DNA from: Leptospiraceae bacterium
GTDB lineage: Bacteria > Spirochaetota > Leptospiria > Leptospirales > Leptospiraceae
DNA length: 64,000 nt
Assembly (NCBI GenBank): GCA_024233865.1
Contig: JACKPA010000010.1
Coordinates: forward strand, 1 to 64,000
Direction of reading: 5' to 3'
Under the pieces are notes generated by a model, which saw nothing but the letters and a program-made list of their open reading frames with translations, had not been told where the DNA came from and did not search any database. Each line of letters opens with the position of its first letter. Position 1 is the stretch's first letter. Positions 56,310-64,000 of this stretch are shown here, one piece after another. Position numbers and translations under genes: made by a program.

Positions 56310-57251
56310 ATGTATACTTTTCCTCATAAAAACATATTGGATGCAGACCAATTTACCCAAGAAGATATAAACTATATTATAGAAAAGACCAACCAAATGA
56401 GGATTTTGGAAAAGCAAGGAAGAGCTTTCGGACTCCTGAGAGGAAAAATCCTTGCTTCCCTATTTTTTGAAGCATCCACAAGAACGAGACTTTCTTTTGA
56501 GTCAGCCATGGAGCGATTAGCTGGTAGAGTGATTTCTACGGTTGGGTTTCAATTTTCTTCCATTTCCAAAGGAGAAACCCTATTTGACACAATGAAAATG
56601 GTGGAAGCCTATTCCGATATTGCGGTGATTCGGCACCCAATAGAAGGCTCTTCCCGAATTGCAGGAGCAGCCGTAAAAATTCCGGTGATCAATGCAGGAG
56701 ATGGAGCCGGGCAACATCCTACCCAGGCACTTCTTGATATGTACACAATTATTAGTGAAAAAAAGGAAATAGACGGCTTGACTATAGGCTTTATAGGAGA
56801 TTTGAAATATGGTAGGACAATTCATTCTCTAATAAAACTGCTGAGATACTACAAGGTTCACCTACACTTGATTTCTCCAAAAGAACTTTATTTGATTGAC
56901 AGTTACAAAAAAGACCTTGAAAAATATCCAATCACCTACGAAGAAACGGGAGACATCAAAGCGATGTGGGAATGTGACGTGATCTATGTCACACGAATAC
57001 AAGAAGAAAGGTTTCCAGATTATAAGGAATATGAAAAGCTAAAAGAAACCTACAAGGTTAATAAAGAGATGATTTTAGCATCCAAAAAAGATACAACGGT
57101 ATTACATCCTCTACCTAGGGTAAATGAATTATCAACTGACGTGGATGACTTACCAAACGCTGCCTATTTCAGGCAAGCAAAATACGGAGTTTTTGTAAGA
57201 ATGACACTTTTGTGTCTATGTTTAGGCGTAGAAATTCCAAAAGCAGAGTGA
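56310..57251 (+). CDS. pyrB: aspartate carbamoyltransferase, catalytic subunit
   Basis: A 313-residue enzyme joining carbamoyl phosphate and aspartate in pyrimidine synthesis. Carbamoyl-phosphate site STRT at 56-59 ([11 protein letters not shown]), HPTQ at 136-139 and HPLPR near 270 are intact. No pyrI regulatory subunit follows. ATG start in the AT-rich region after the MITE-like element. Followed by a REP-like repeat and dapL. Confidence 0.95.
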   Translation: MYTFPHKNILDADQFTQEDINYIIEKTNQMRILEKQGRAFGLLRGKILASLFFEASTRTRLSFESAMERLAGRVISTVGFQFSSISKGETLFDTMKMVEAYSDIAVIRHPIEGSSRIAGAAVKIPVINAGDGAGQHPTQALLDMYTIISEKKEIDGLTIGFIGDLKYGRTIHSLIKLLRYYKVHLHLISPKELYLIDSYKKDLEKYPITYEETGDIKAMWECDVIYVTRIQEERFPDYKEYEKLKETYKVNKEMILASKKDTTVLHPLPRVNELSTDVDDLPNAAYFRQAKYGVFVRMTLLCLCLGVEIPKAE

Positions 57252-57255
57252 ATAC

Positions 57256-57273
57256 GGACATTTCGACTACGCT
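57256..57273. repeat. dispersed REP-like motif
   Basis: GGACATTTCGACTACGCT is the reverse complement of the motif at 33830-33847. It lies between pyrB and dapL. Confidence 0.55.
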
Positions 57274-57335
57274 AAAATGACCGGAAAAAAGGTCTCTGAA
57301 GAGAACAAAATATAATATAAAAAGGATAAATCAAT

Positions 57336-58562
57336 ATGGCACTTATCAATGAAAATTATCAAAAATTAAAAGCTGGTTACTTGTTTCCGGAAATAGGAAA
57401 GAGAGTTCGAGAATATTCAGCTAAAAAATCTTCCAGAAATATCATTCGATTGGGAATTGGAGATGTTACTTTGCCTTTATCACCTTCCATAGTGAAAGCG
57501 ATTCAAGACGCTGCTTTGGAAATGGGGACAATGGAAGGATTTAAAGGTTATGGTCCGGAACAAGGTTATCCTTTTTTAATAGAAGGTATTATCAAAAATG
57601 AATATAATACTAGAAATATTTCTTTGGATTCGGACGAAGTTTTTGTTTCTGACGGTTCCAAGTGTGATACGGGAAATATACAAGAAATTTTTGATGCAAA
57701 CTGCAAGGTTGCAACGACTGACCCTGTTTACCCTGTTTATGTTGACACAAACGTTATGGCAGGAAGAACGGAAGAAGCTTTTGATGATGGCAGGTATGCA
57801 GGTATTATTTATATGCCTTGCTTGGAAGAAAATGATTTCCTTCCTGAATTTCCAGGAAACAAACCGGACATCATTTACCTTTGTTATCCCAATAATCCCA
57901 CTGGCACGACAATGACAAAAGAAACACTAAAAGGATGGGTTGATTATGCAAAGAAAAATAAAGCCGTTATTCTTTTTGACGCTGCTTATGAAGCCTTTAT
58001 AACCGAGCCAAATATCCCTCATTCCATCTATGAAATAGAAGGTGCCAAAGAGGTGGCAATTGAATTCAGGTCATTTTCCAAAACTGCCGGATTTACGGGC
58101 ACCAGATGTGCTTTTACAATCGTCCCCAAAGAAGTTGTTGGATATACAAGGGACGGTGAAACGGTACCCTTAAATCCACTTTGGAACAGAAGACAGACTA
58201 CAAAGTTTAACGGAGTGTCCTATGTTATTCAAAAGGCTGCTGCCGCTTGTTATTCCGAACAAGGGAAAAAAGAGATCCAAAAAAATATAAACTATTATAT
58301 GGAAAATGCCAAAATCATCAAAGAATCTCTGTCCAAATTAGGCTATAAAGTTTATGGAGCTATAAACGCTCCTTATATTTGGCTAAAAACAACTGACAAT
58401 CTATCTTCTTGGGAATTCTTTGATAAAGTTCTTCACACAGTCCAAGTAGTAGGCACTCCGGGTTCTGGATTTGGAGCTTCTGGTGAAGGTTACTTTCGAC
58501 TAAGTGCTTTTGGCAGCAAAGAAAACGTTTTAGAAGCAATGGATAGATTTAAATCTCTTTAA
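57336..58562 (+). CDS. dapL: LL-diaminopimelate aminotransferase
   Basis: A 408-residue PLP enzyme that makes LL-diaminopimelate from tetrahydrodipicolinate in one step. The motifs [31 protein letters not shown] and the PLP lysine in [14 protein letters not shown] (near 249) match DapL. It is used by Leptospira, Chlamydiae, cyanobacteria and plants in place of the succinylase route. First gene of an operon-like run to 60718. Confidence 0.95.
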   Translation: MALINENYQKLKAGYLFPEIGKRVREYSAKKSSRNIIRLGIGDVTLPLSPSIVKAIQDAALEMGTMEGFKGYGPEQGYPFLIEGIIKNEYNTRNISLDSDEVFVSDGSKCDTGNIQEIFDANCKVATTDPVYPVYVDTNVMAGRTEEAFDDGRYAGIIYMPCLEENDFLPEFPGNKPDIIYLCYPNNPTGTTMTKETLKGWVDYAKKNKAVILFDAAYEAFITEPNIPHSIYEIEGAKEVAIEFRSFSKTAGFTGTRCAFTIVPKEVVGYTRDGETVPLNPLWNRRQTTKFNGVSYVIQKAAAACYSEQGKKEIQKNINYYMENAKIIKESLSKLGYKVYGAINAPYIWLKTTDNLSSWEFFDKVLHTVQVVGTPGSGFGASGEGYFRLSAFGSKENVLEAMDRFKSL

Positions 58563-58581
58563 AAAAAACAGGAGAAGGGAA

Positions 58582-58893
58582 ATGAAAATCAATATAGTTC
58601 TGTTTGTAATACTTTTTATGACAGTAAGTTACTGTGACAAAACATCAACCAATGCTTTCAAAAGAAGCAAAAAGATAAGTCAAGACATCAAAGAGTGTGA
58701 TGATGTTGCGAATTATTACGATGACGGAGATCACTACATAAGAAGAGACTTGGTAACGGAAGGAATTTATAGCGAAGACAGGGAATTAGCTACCGAGTAC
58801 AACGTTATAGATTACCAAAAGCTATTTGAAGCTTATGACCTCCATAAATCCAAGTGTAATCCTGATTCCAATCCCAAAGTAGATTGGTATTGA
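58582..58893 (+). CDS. small lipoprotein (103 aa)
   Basis: A 103-residue lipoprotein (lipobox TVSYC) with an acidic, lysine- and aspartate-rich mature part and two further cysteines. Strong ribosome site (GGAGAAGGG) before the ATG. It lies between dapL and a phosphoesterase-like gene with 2 bases to the latter. Unrecognised. Confidence 0.65.
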   Translation: MKINIVLFVILFMTVSYCDKTSTNAFKRSKKISQDIKECDDVANYYDDGDHYIRRDLVTEGIYSEDRELATEYNVIDYQKLFEAYDLHKSKCNPDSNPKVDWY

Positions 58894-58894
58894 A

Positions 58895-59716
58895 TTGAGA
58901 AGTACATTCTATCTACTTTTTTTGTTTTTTTTTATCAAAGACTGCGTACAGGTAGAAACAGTTAAAGTCCCTAAACCCAAAACGGATTTAACCGTTATTT
59001 GTTTTTGGGACATTGGGAATTTTACAATCCAGGATTTGACAGAAAAAGCGAAGGGTGACTACCTTACAAAGTTCATTCCTAATTGTGATATGATATCTCT
59101 CATAGGAATACACCCTTCCCAAACCGAACTTGTTTCAAAATTAGAAGAAAAACTAATGAAAATAGACAGTAGTTATAAGTGTGCCGAAGGAGAACCAAAA
59201 GGTTCTATGGACAGCAGAGAGGAGAAGTACATAACTTGTGTCAAAAAAACGGATGACGCTGAAATTATACCCATAGAATTCCAAGACAAAGACAATCGTT
59301 TTATAACTCCACCCACTCTTTTCCTGGTTCAATATAATTCACTAAGATACTTAATAACCCCTTTTCACTCCACTCCAAAAAACAAACAAGAAATTCGTTC
59401 TTTTAAGCACGTTGTAAATTTCGCTTATCAAAACTATTCTGATAGGAGGGCTTTTTTTGGAGGAAATTTTAATGCGGGAACAAATCATTTACCCGAAGAC
59501 TTTCTAACCTCTTTGGATTACTTTGTAATTTTAAAGCAATTGGTTCCGGACGCTTCTACTTTTGAAAATCAAAAAGATGATCTTATTTTTACCGATCCCA
59601 GATTGGGAAGAAAATGTAAGGGGAAAGTTTGGCAACTGGCTAAACTCTATCCTGAATTAAAAGCAGGAGAAGAAATTTCTACTCATTTTCCTGTTTCCAT
59701 AGAGTGCAAACAATAA
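58895..59716 (+). CDS. exported endonuclease/exonuclease/phosphatase-like protein
   Basis: A 273-residue exported protein (N-terminal hydrophobic segment ending KDCV, perhaps a lipobox). FFGGNFNAG, DDLIFTDPRL and STHFPVSIEC fit the EEP phosphoesterase fold. The usual first motif is FWDIGNF and lacks a clear Asn, so catalysis is doubtful. The start is a TTG two bases after the previous stop. A DNase/phosphatase role in the periplasm is inference. Confidence 0.6.
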   Translation: MRSTFYLLFLFFFIKDCVQVETVKVPKPKTDLTVICFWDIGNFTIQDLTEKAKGDYLTKFIPNCDMISLIGIHPSQTELVSKLEEKLMKIDSSYKCAEGEPKGSMDSREEKYITCVKKTDDAEIIPIEFQDKDNRFITPPTLFLVQYNSLRYLITPFHSTPKNKQEIRSFKHVVNFAYQNYSDRRAFFGGNFNAGTNHLPEDFLTSLDYFVILKQLVPDASTFENQKDDLIFTDPRLGRKCKGKVWQLAKLYPELKAGEEISTHFPVSIECKQ

Positions 59717-59728
59717 AGGACAAAACTT

Positions 59729-60718
59729 ATGAAACTAGGCATAATTGGTTGTGGTTTGATCGGATACAAACGAGCTGATAGTATTCAAACAGAAGATACA
59801 ATCTTAATGTGTTGTGACATACAACCCGAATTAGCTGGGTTATTTTCTAAAAAATACAACTGTGAATCAACTCTGGATTGGAAAAATGTAATCGCAAACA
59901 AAGATTTGGACGCAGTAATTATTGCAACTACCCATAACAATCTCGCTGAAATAACCTTAGAAGCGATCAAAAACAAAAAGCACGTTCTTGTAGAGAAACC
60001 AGCTGCTCGAAACTCAGATGAATTAGAACCTGTAGCAAATGAGTATAGAAAAACTCTCTCAGCAGACAAGATAGTTGTCAAAGTTGGTTTTAACCATAGA
60101 TTTCACCCAGCAATGCTCAAAGCAAAAGAGATCATCGACTCAAGGGAAATGGGTGAACTAATGTTTATCAGGGGGAGATACGGACACGGAGGAAGAATTG
60201 GCTATGAAAAAGAGTGGAGAGCTATCCCGGAAATTTCAGGAGGTGGAGAGCTATTGGATCAAGGAATGCACTTGATAGATCTTTCCCGTTGGTATATGGG
60301 AGATTTTAGCAAAGTTCATGGAATTGCCAAAACTTATTTTTGGGACATGCAGGTTGATGATAACGCTTTTATGCTCTTGGAAACAGAAAGAGGGCAAGTT
60401 GCTCAATTACACGTAACCTGGACAGAGTGGAAAAATTTGTTCTCTTTGGAAATCTATGGAAAAAATGCCAAATTACACATAGAAGGATTGGGTGGTAGCT
60501 ATGGAACGGAAAGGATTGCCTATTATAAAATGAAGCCAGAAATGGGACCTCCGGAAACTGCAATTTTCGAATATCCGGGAGCAGATGTATCTTGGAAAAA
60601 CGAATGGTTGAATTTCAAAAATGCCGTTTTACAAAAGGAAGCCGTTATTGGTGATATACTCGACGGATACGAGGCATTAAAGATCGTAAAAGCAATTTAC
60701 GCAGGGAACACAAGATAG
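59729..60718 (+). CDS. Gfo/Idh/MocA-family oxidoreductase
   Basis: A 329-residue NAD(P)-dependent sugar-type dehydrogenase: Rossmann motif GIIGCGLIG (4-12), VEKPAA near 93, and the C-terminal domain signature GGGELLDQGMHLIDLSRW. The substrate (likely a sugar or inositol) cannot be told. AAGGA before ATG. Last gene of the dapL group. Confidence 0.88.
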   Translation: MKLGIIGCGLIGYKRADSIQTEDTILMCCDIQPELAGLFSKKYNCESTLDWKNVIANKDLDAVIIATTHNNLAEITLEAIKNKKHVLVEKPAARNSDELEPVANEYRKTLSADKIVVKVGFNHRFHPAMLKAKEIIDSREMGELMFIRGRYGHGGRIGYEKEWRAIPEISGGGELLDQGMHLIDLSRWYMGDFSKVHGIAKTYFWDMQVDDNAFMLLETERGQVAQLHVTWTEWKNLFSLEIYGKNAKLHIEGLGGSYGTERIAYYKMKPEMGPPETAIFEYPGADVSWKNEWLNFKNAVLQKEAVIGDILDGYEALKIVKAIYAGNTR

Positions 60719-60832
60719 CAGTGGCTTCACTATAGGTCTTTTCGTGTTTCAAGCGTCATAGTCAATTTCCTGTTTGGAGGTACAATGAAATAAAGTTGAC
60801 AGTTTTTGAAGCAAGGGCGATTTGGATTGTTA

Positions 60833-62377
60833 ATGGAAAATGAAACTTCTCATATTACCCAGAGTGAAATTCAAAATTGTATTTCTACTCTAGAGAAATT
60901 GGTAAATAATCCAAAAGAGTTGGTCACTCTGAAGGAAGATCAAAAGATTGCTCTTTTGAAAGTTGCGGGTCAGATATCTAGACCTAACAGGCGTGAAATT
61001 AAACAAAGAAACAAAGAATCCAAAAAAATAAAGCGTCAAGCAATAGTAACAGAAGAAAGAAAGGCAAGAACATCCTCCGGTATCCGGGAAGCTCGTACAG
61101 CTTCTATTTTTAAAGCTCCACTTCAAATAACGGATACTAATTCCATTCAAAAACCAGAACCATTGGAATTAAAATCTCCCAGAAATTGTTACGTATGCAA
61201 AGCAGAGTACACCAAGCTACACTTCTTTTATGATTCCTTATGTCCAAATTGTTCTGACTTTAACTACCAAAAAAGGTTTCAGACAGCAGACCTTCAAGGA
61301 CAGGTTGTATTGATCACAGGATCGAGGTTGAAAATAGGCTACCAAGCTACTCTAATGATGCTAAGAGCAGGAGCAAAGGTAATTGCAACAACGAGGTTCC
61401 CGGTAGATTCGGCCATTCGATACTCCAAAGAAGAGGATTATCCCGAATGGAAAGATAGATTGCAGATATTCGGCTTAGATTTGAGGCACACTCCAAGTGT
61501 GGAAATATTTGCAAGTTACATTGAGCAGACTATGGATAGATTAGATATTCTAATCAACAATGCTGCACAAACAGTGAGAAGGCCATCCGGATTTTACAAT
61601 CACCTTATGGAAAATGAAACTATGGAATTCCATAAATTAACAAACGAAGTTCAATGCTTACTTCGTTCATACCACGATTGTAAAAACCATTTAAACTCTT
61701 TTTCTGATGAAAGCAGTGCATTGGAAAAGTCTCTTCCCGTAAGTTGGCATGGCAGACTACCAGGAATTGGAATCCGATCTTCTGCCCAACTCTCTCAAAT
61801 ACCTTATATCTACGATAACTCTTTGGATACGGATATGGTGTTTCCACAGGGAAAGCTAGATGCAGACTTACAGCAAGTAGACCTGAGAACAACAAATAGC
61901 TGGAGGCTCAAATTAGGAGAAATCCCAACTTCCGAAATGGTAGAAGTTCAATTGGTAAATGCAATTGCTCCTTTTGTTCTTTGCAATCGACTGGCTTCTC
62001 TTATGAAACGCAATTTTACAGGTCAAAAGCATATTGTGAATGTCACTGCTATGGAAGGAAAGTTCCACCGTTTTAAAAAATCGGATAGACACCCACATAC
62101 AAATATGGCAAAGGCAGCTTTGAATATGCTCACACATACTTCAGCCAGCGACTTTGCCAATTATGGTATTTACATGAACGCGGTTGATACGGGCTGGGTA
62201 ACAGACGAAGATCCAATTACTCTCTCCAAACACAAACAAGACGTTCATGATTTCCAGCCACCATTGGACATCGTAGACGGGGCAGCCAGAGTTTGTGACC
62301 CCTTTTTTGATGGAATACTTACAGGAAAACATGTGTATGGTAAATTTTTAAAGGATTATTTCCCTATCGATTGGTGA
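60833..62377 (+). CDS. SDR family protein with N-terminal zinc-ribbon-like motif
   Basis: A 514-residue protein: a charged helical N-terminal region (1-115), a putative zinc-binding pair CYVC...CPNC (about 121-145) and an SDR domain (about 155-510) with [24 protein letters not shown], and [19 protein letters not shown] in place of the usual SxxxYxxxK (residues spaced differently, N-M-A-K). Activity is uncertain. An in-frame TTG at 60806 is an alternative start. Before it, GGAGGTACAATGAAATAA forms a ribosome site and a two-codon mini-ORF (60785). Confidence 0.7.
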   Translation: MENETSHITQSEIQNCISTLEKLVNNPKELVTLKEDQKIALLKVAGQISRPNRREIKQRNKESKKIKRQAIVTEERKARTSSGIREARTASIFKAPLQITDTNSIQKPEPLELKSPRNCYVCKAEYTKLHFFYDSLCPNCSDFNYQKRFQTADLQGQVVLITGSRLKIGYQATLMMLRAGAKVIATTRFPVDSAIRYSKEEDYPEWKDRLQIFGLDLRHTPSVEIFASYIEQTMDRLDILINNAAQTVRRPSGFYNHLMENETMEFHKLTNEVQCLLRSYHDCKNHLNSFSDESSALEKSLPVSWHGRLPGIGIRSSAQLSQIPYIYDNSLDTDMVFPQGKLDADLQQVDLRTTNSWRLKLGEIPTSEMVEVQLVNAIAPFVLCNRLASLMKRNFTGQKHIVNVTAMEGKFHRFKKSDRHPHTNMAKAALNMLTHTSASDFANYGIYMNAVDTGWVTDEDPITLSKHKQDVHDFQPPLDIVDGAARVCDPFFDGILTGKHVYGKFLKDYFPIDW

Positions 62378-62416
62378 TAGGAAAGTATACCAGCTTTAAC
62401 ATAAAGACAGGTGTTG

Positions 62417-62448
62417 CTTCTAAAAGCCTTACAAAAGGATTTTAGAAG
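62417..62448. terminator. bidirectional hairpin terminator between convergent genes
   Basis: CTTCTAAAA (62417-62425) pairs with TTTTAGAAG (62440-62448), with CCTT/AAGG extending the stem inward and a 4-base loop. It lies between convergent ends and overlaps the last codons of the minus-strand gene; without a strong T-tract, its efficiency is uncertain. Confidence 0.6.
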
Positions 62449-63913
62449 AAGCTAGGTTACTTTGTTTAATACTATTTTTGTCAATTGTTTTACGACCCAT
62501 CCACCTGGCTTGTTCATTATAATTCTCAATGATTTTTTCTGTAGTAAAAGTGGAGTTTAAAATAAGTTCTTTGGCTTTTTCCATGGTAGTGCTTACATCT
62601 TTCTGGTGGGTATATAAATACTTGGCTTGGTTCAAAAGAGAGAATACCGTATTGGAAAGATAATTCTCACCGGTTTTTTTGGTTTTTTCTATTTTTTTTA
62701 ATAAATCATCTCTTATCGTGTCTGCTTTTGCTTTATTTTGTACTTTGATAACCGCATTCAAGGCGTTTTCGTATTGTTGGAGAGCTCCTACGCTTTCGAT
62801 GTTGTCTTTCCAAAATTGCAACCTATAAAAAAAACCTTTTTTATATGTCGTTTCAAACCTATATTCCTTATAGGCTATATCACCTTTTTTCTCATGGGTG
62901 CTCGAAAGTAAAAGCCATAAATTGTCAATTCTGTCTAGTATAGATTGTTTCAATGGAGCCAAATCAGTATTGTATTGCTCGGCAATTGTATCCAATACGG
63001 AATTGTACCTTTTGATATATTCTTCAATTTTTTTATACTCTATCGTAGTATTAGCTTTTACTTGATTATCAACGACTTCTAATTTATTGCCAAGATCCGC
63101 TTGGTAAGAGATAATAATTCTTTTTACTGTTAATTCTTTAAAGCTTTGTATGTTGGAACATTCTTCTTTTTCCATAGGGCTTTTTAGCTTTTTTAGTGCT
63201 TTTTCATAATTCTTTATGGCTGAAGAATATTCCTTACCATGAAATTTTTCATCTCCGTTTCGGATATGGTTTTGTAGATCATCTTCACCCATCTTGCAAT
63301 GAATATGGAAAATAGATGAATCCAAATTTTCCGGTATTTCTATGTAAGCAAAACCAAACTCCAAATAGCTTTCGCTCCTTATTTCCGGGTTTTGTTTAAT
63401 ACTATGTTGCGGATTCATTAGTTTAATGGCTATTTCTTGAATATAATACTCGTACATTGCCTCCCGGAAAGCAAGATTCACAACAGACTTTGTAGAAATT
63501 CTTGCTTTTGCTACGTCACGGGTAAAATTGGTTATGATTGCCCTGATTTTCTTTTTCTCTTTCTGCATTTCTCCATAAATAATTTCATCTACTTCGATTG
63601 AATCCCCTATCCTTTTTAAGCAAGCCTCCGGTTCACAACCGGAATCAAAAATTTTAAAGTTCCCTTTATTCATCATTTGAATATCAAGGTCATTTAAAAT
63701 ATAGTAATCGTTTCCAAAATTTTCTAAAATACTAAGTTTTAATCTATCATAAACAATGTCTGAAGTTACGCCAGGGATGTCCTTTGTTTGGATGGTGGAT
63801 ATGTATAACTTTTTCTTTTTTTGAGCATACAAGGGAGAATAAGCAGATAAACAAAAAAGAAACGGTAAGTATAAGACTAGGCTTGCTCGTTTATAAAAAA
63901 TTTTAGTTCTCAA
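62429..63913 (-). CDS. large exported protein of unknown function
   Basis: A 494-residue exported protein: a signal peptide (about 1-30, ...AYSPLYAQ), an N-terminal alpha/beta region (about 35-200) resembling the nucleotide-binding-free CsgG/DUF-type domain of spirochaete lipoproteins (KDIPGVTSDIVYDRLKLSIL), and a long helical C-terminal region (about 205-490) with TPR-like NGDEKFHGKEYSSAIKNYEKAL. I cannot name a function. Promoter region 63914-64000 is AT-rich. Confidence 0.6.
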   Translation of the reverse strand: MRTKIFYKRASLVLYLPFLFCLSAYSPLYAQKKKKLYISTIQTKDIPGVTSDIVYDRLKLSILENFGNDYYILNDLDIQMMNKGNFKIFDSGCEPEACLKRIGDSIEVDEIIYGEMQKEKKKIRAIITNFTRDVAKARISTKSVVNLAFREAMYEYYIQEIAIKLMNPQHSIKQNPEIRSESYLEFGFAYIEIPENLDSSIFHIHCKMGEDDLQNHIRNGDEKFHGKEYSSAIKNYEKALKKLKSPMEKEECSNIQSFKELTVKRIIISYQADLGNKLEVVDNQVKANTTIEYKKIEEYIKRYNSVLDTIAEQYNTDLAPLKQSILDRIDNLWLLLSSTHEKKGDIAYKEYRFETTYKKGFFYRLQFWKDNIESVGALQQYENALNAVIKVQNKAKADTIRDDLLKKIEKTKKTGENYLSNTVFSLLNQAKYLYTHQKDVSTTMEKAKELILNSTFTTEKIIENYNEQARWMGRKTIDKNSIKQSNLASSKILL

Positions 63914-64000
63914 ATTTTTCTCCTGAATTGTATGTATTTAAAAAGCACTGATTTTACCACATCATTGTTCCTATCCTTGGATGAAAATCAATTTTTAAAA

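Overview
The window reads as chromosomal DNA of a low-GC, Gram-negative-type bacterium, most likely a spirochaete related to Leptospira. This is an inference from gene content. The supporting points are frequent TTG starts, many short lipoproteins with loose lipoboxes, 7TM/SpoIIE phosphatases, a class III cyclase with GAF, a membrane-anchored MutS-like ATPase, MsbA, PD40-OmpA, and lysine/diaminopimelate synthesis through LL-diaminopimelate aminotransferase (DapL) plus DapF. No rRNA, tRNA or CRISPR was seen.

Layout. 1-3.8 kb: acetyltransferase, debris (an antitoxin-like remnant beside a small palindromic element), a heme-oxygenase-like protein and a SpoIIE phosphatase. 3.9-18.7 kb: an accessory island. 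It holds large foldable repeats (A at 4578, B at 8641, C at 12969, D at 16835, partial E at 18695) whose ends carry integron-type core motifs (RYYYAAC / GTTRRRY). Between them sit small gene groups: a PD-(D/E)XK-like gene, a methyltransferase remnant, an ADP-ribosyltransferase-like toxin with a translationally coupled 60-residue partner, and four tiny cysteine-bearing lipoproteins. The island is riddled with insertion sequences: one IS4-type, three identical 1755-bp IS1182-type copies, and a MULE-like element nested inside the middle copy. The third IS1182-type copy cuts a gene whose frame is restored exactly when the IS and one 6-bp target duplication are removed.

18.7-34 kb: mostly housekeeping. 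It holds SppA, a MurNAc/GlcNAc-type kinase plus uridylyltransferase pair, adenylate cyclase, MsbA, OmpA-PD40, MutS-like ATPase, a VWA-STAS fusion, a HATPase protein, a FabG-like reductase and an ArsR-type regulator behind a 19-bp tandem repeat. 34-48 kb: lone ABC transporter parts, a decayed AAA-ATPase-like gene, a duplicated-domain RlpA, a 1067-residue SpoIIE-like sensor, a small nucleotidyltransferase module, SCO1, chemoreceptors, a divergent diadenylate-cyclase-like protein and an RsbW-like kinase. 48-64 kb: DapF, CheR-TPR, paired lipoproteins, a VapC remnant, a FecR-GNAT-chemoreceptor operon (the FecR protein has a c-type heme motif), a second PD-(D/E)XK-like paralogue, a 145-bp MITE-like element, PyrB, DapL and its operon, an SDR with a zinc-ribbon-like segment, and a large exported protein.

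How it works together: several proteins (two SpoIIE-type phosphatases, one RsbW-like kinase, one HATPase protein, one VWA-STAS protein) are the parts of partner-switching signalling, although they are not one operon. The most unusual part is the 3.9-18.7 kb island, which looks like an integron-cassette-type array without an integrase in view, heavily rearranged by insertion sequences.
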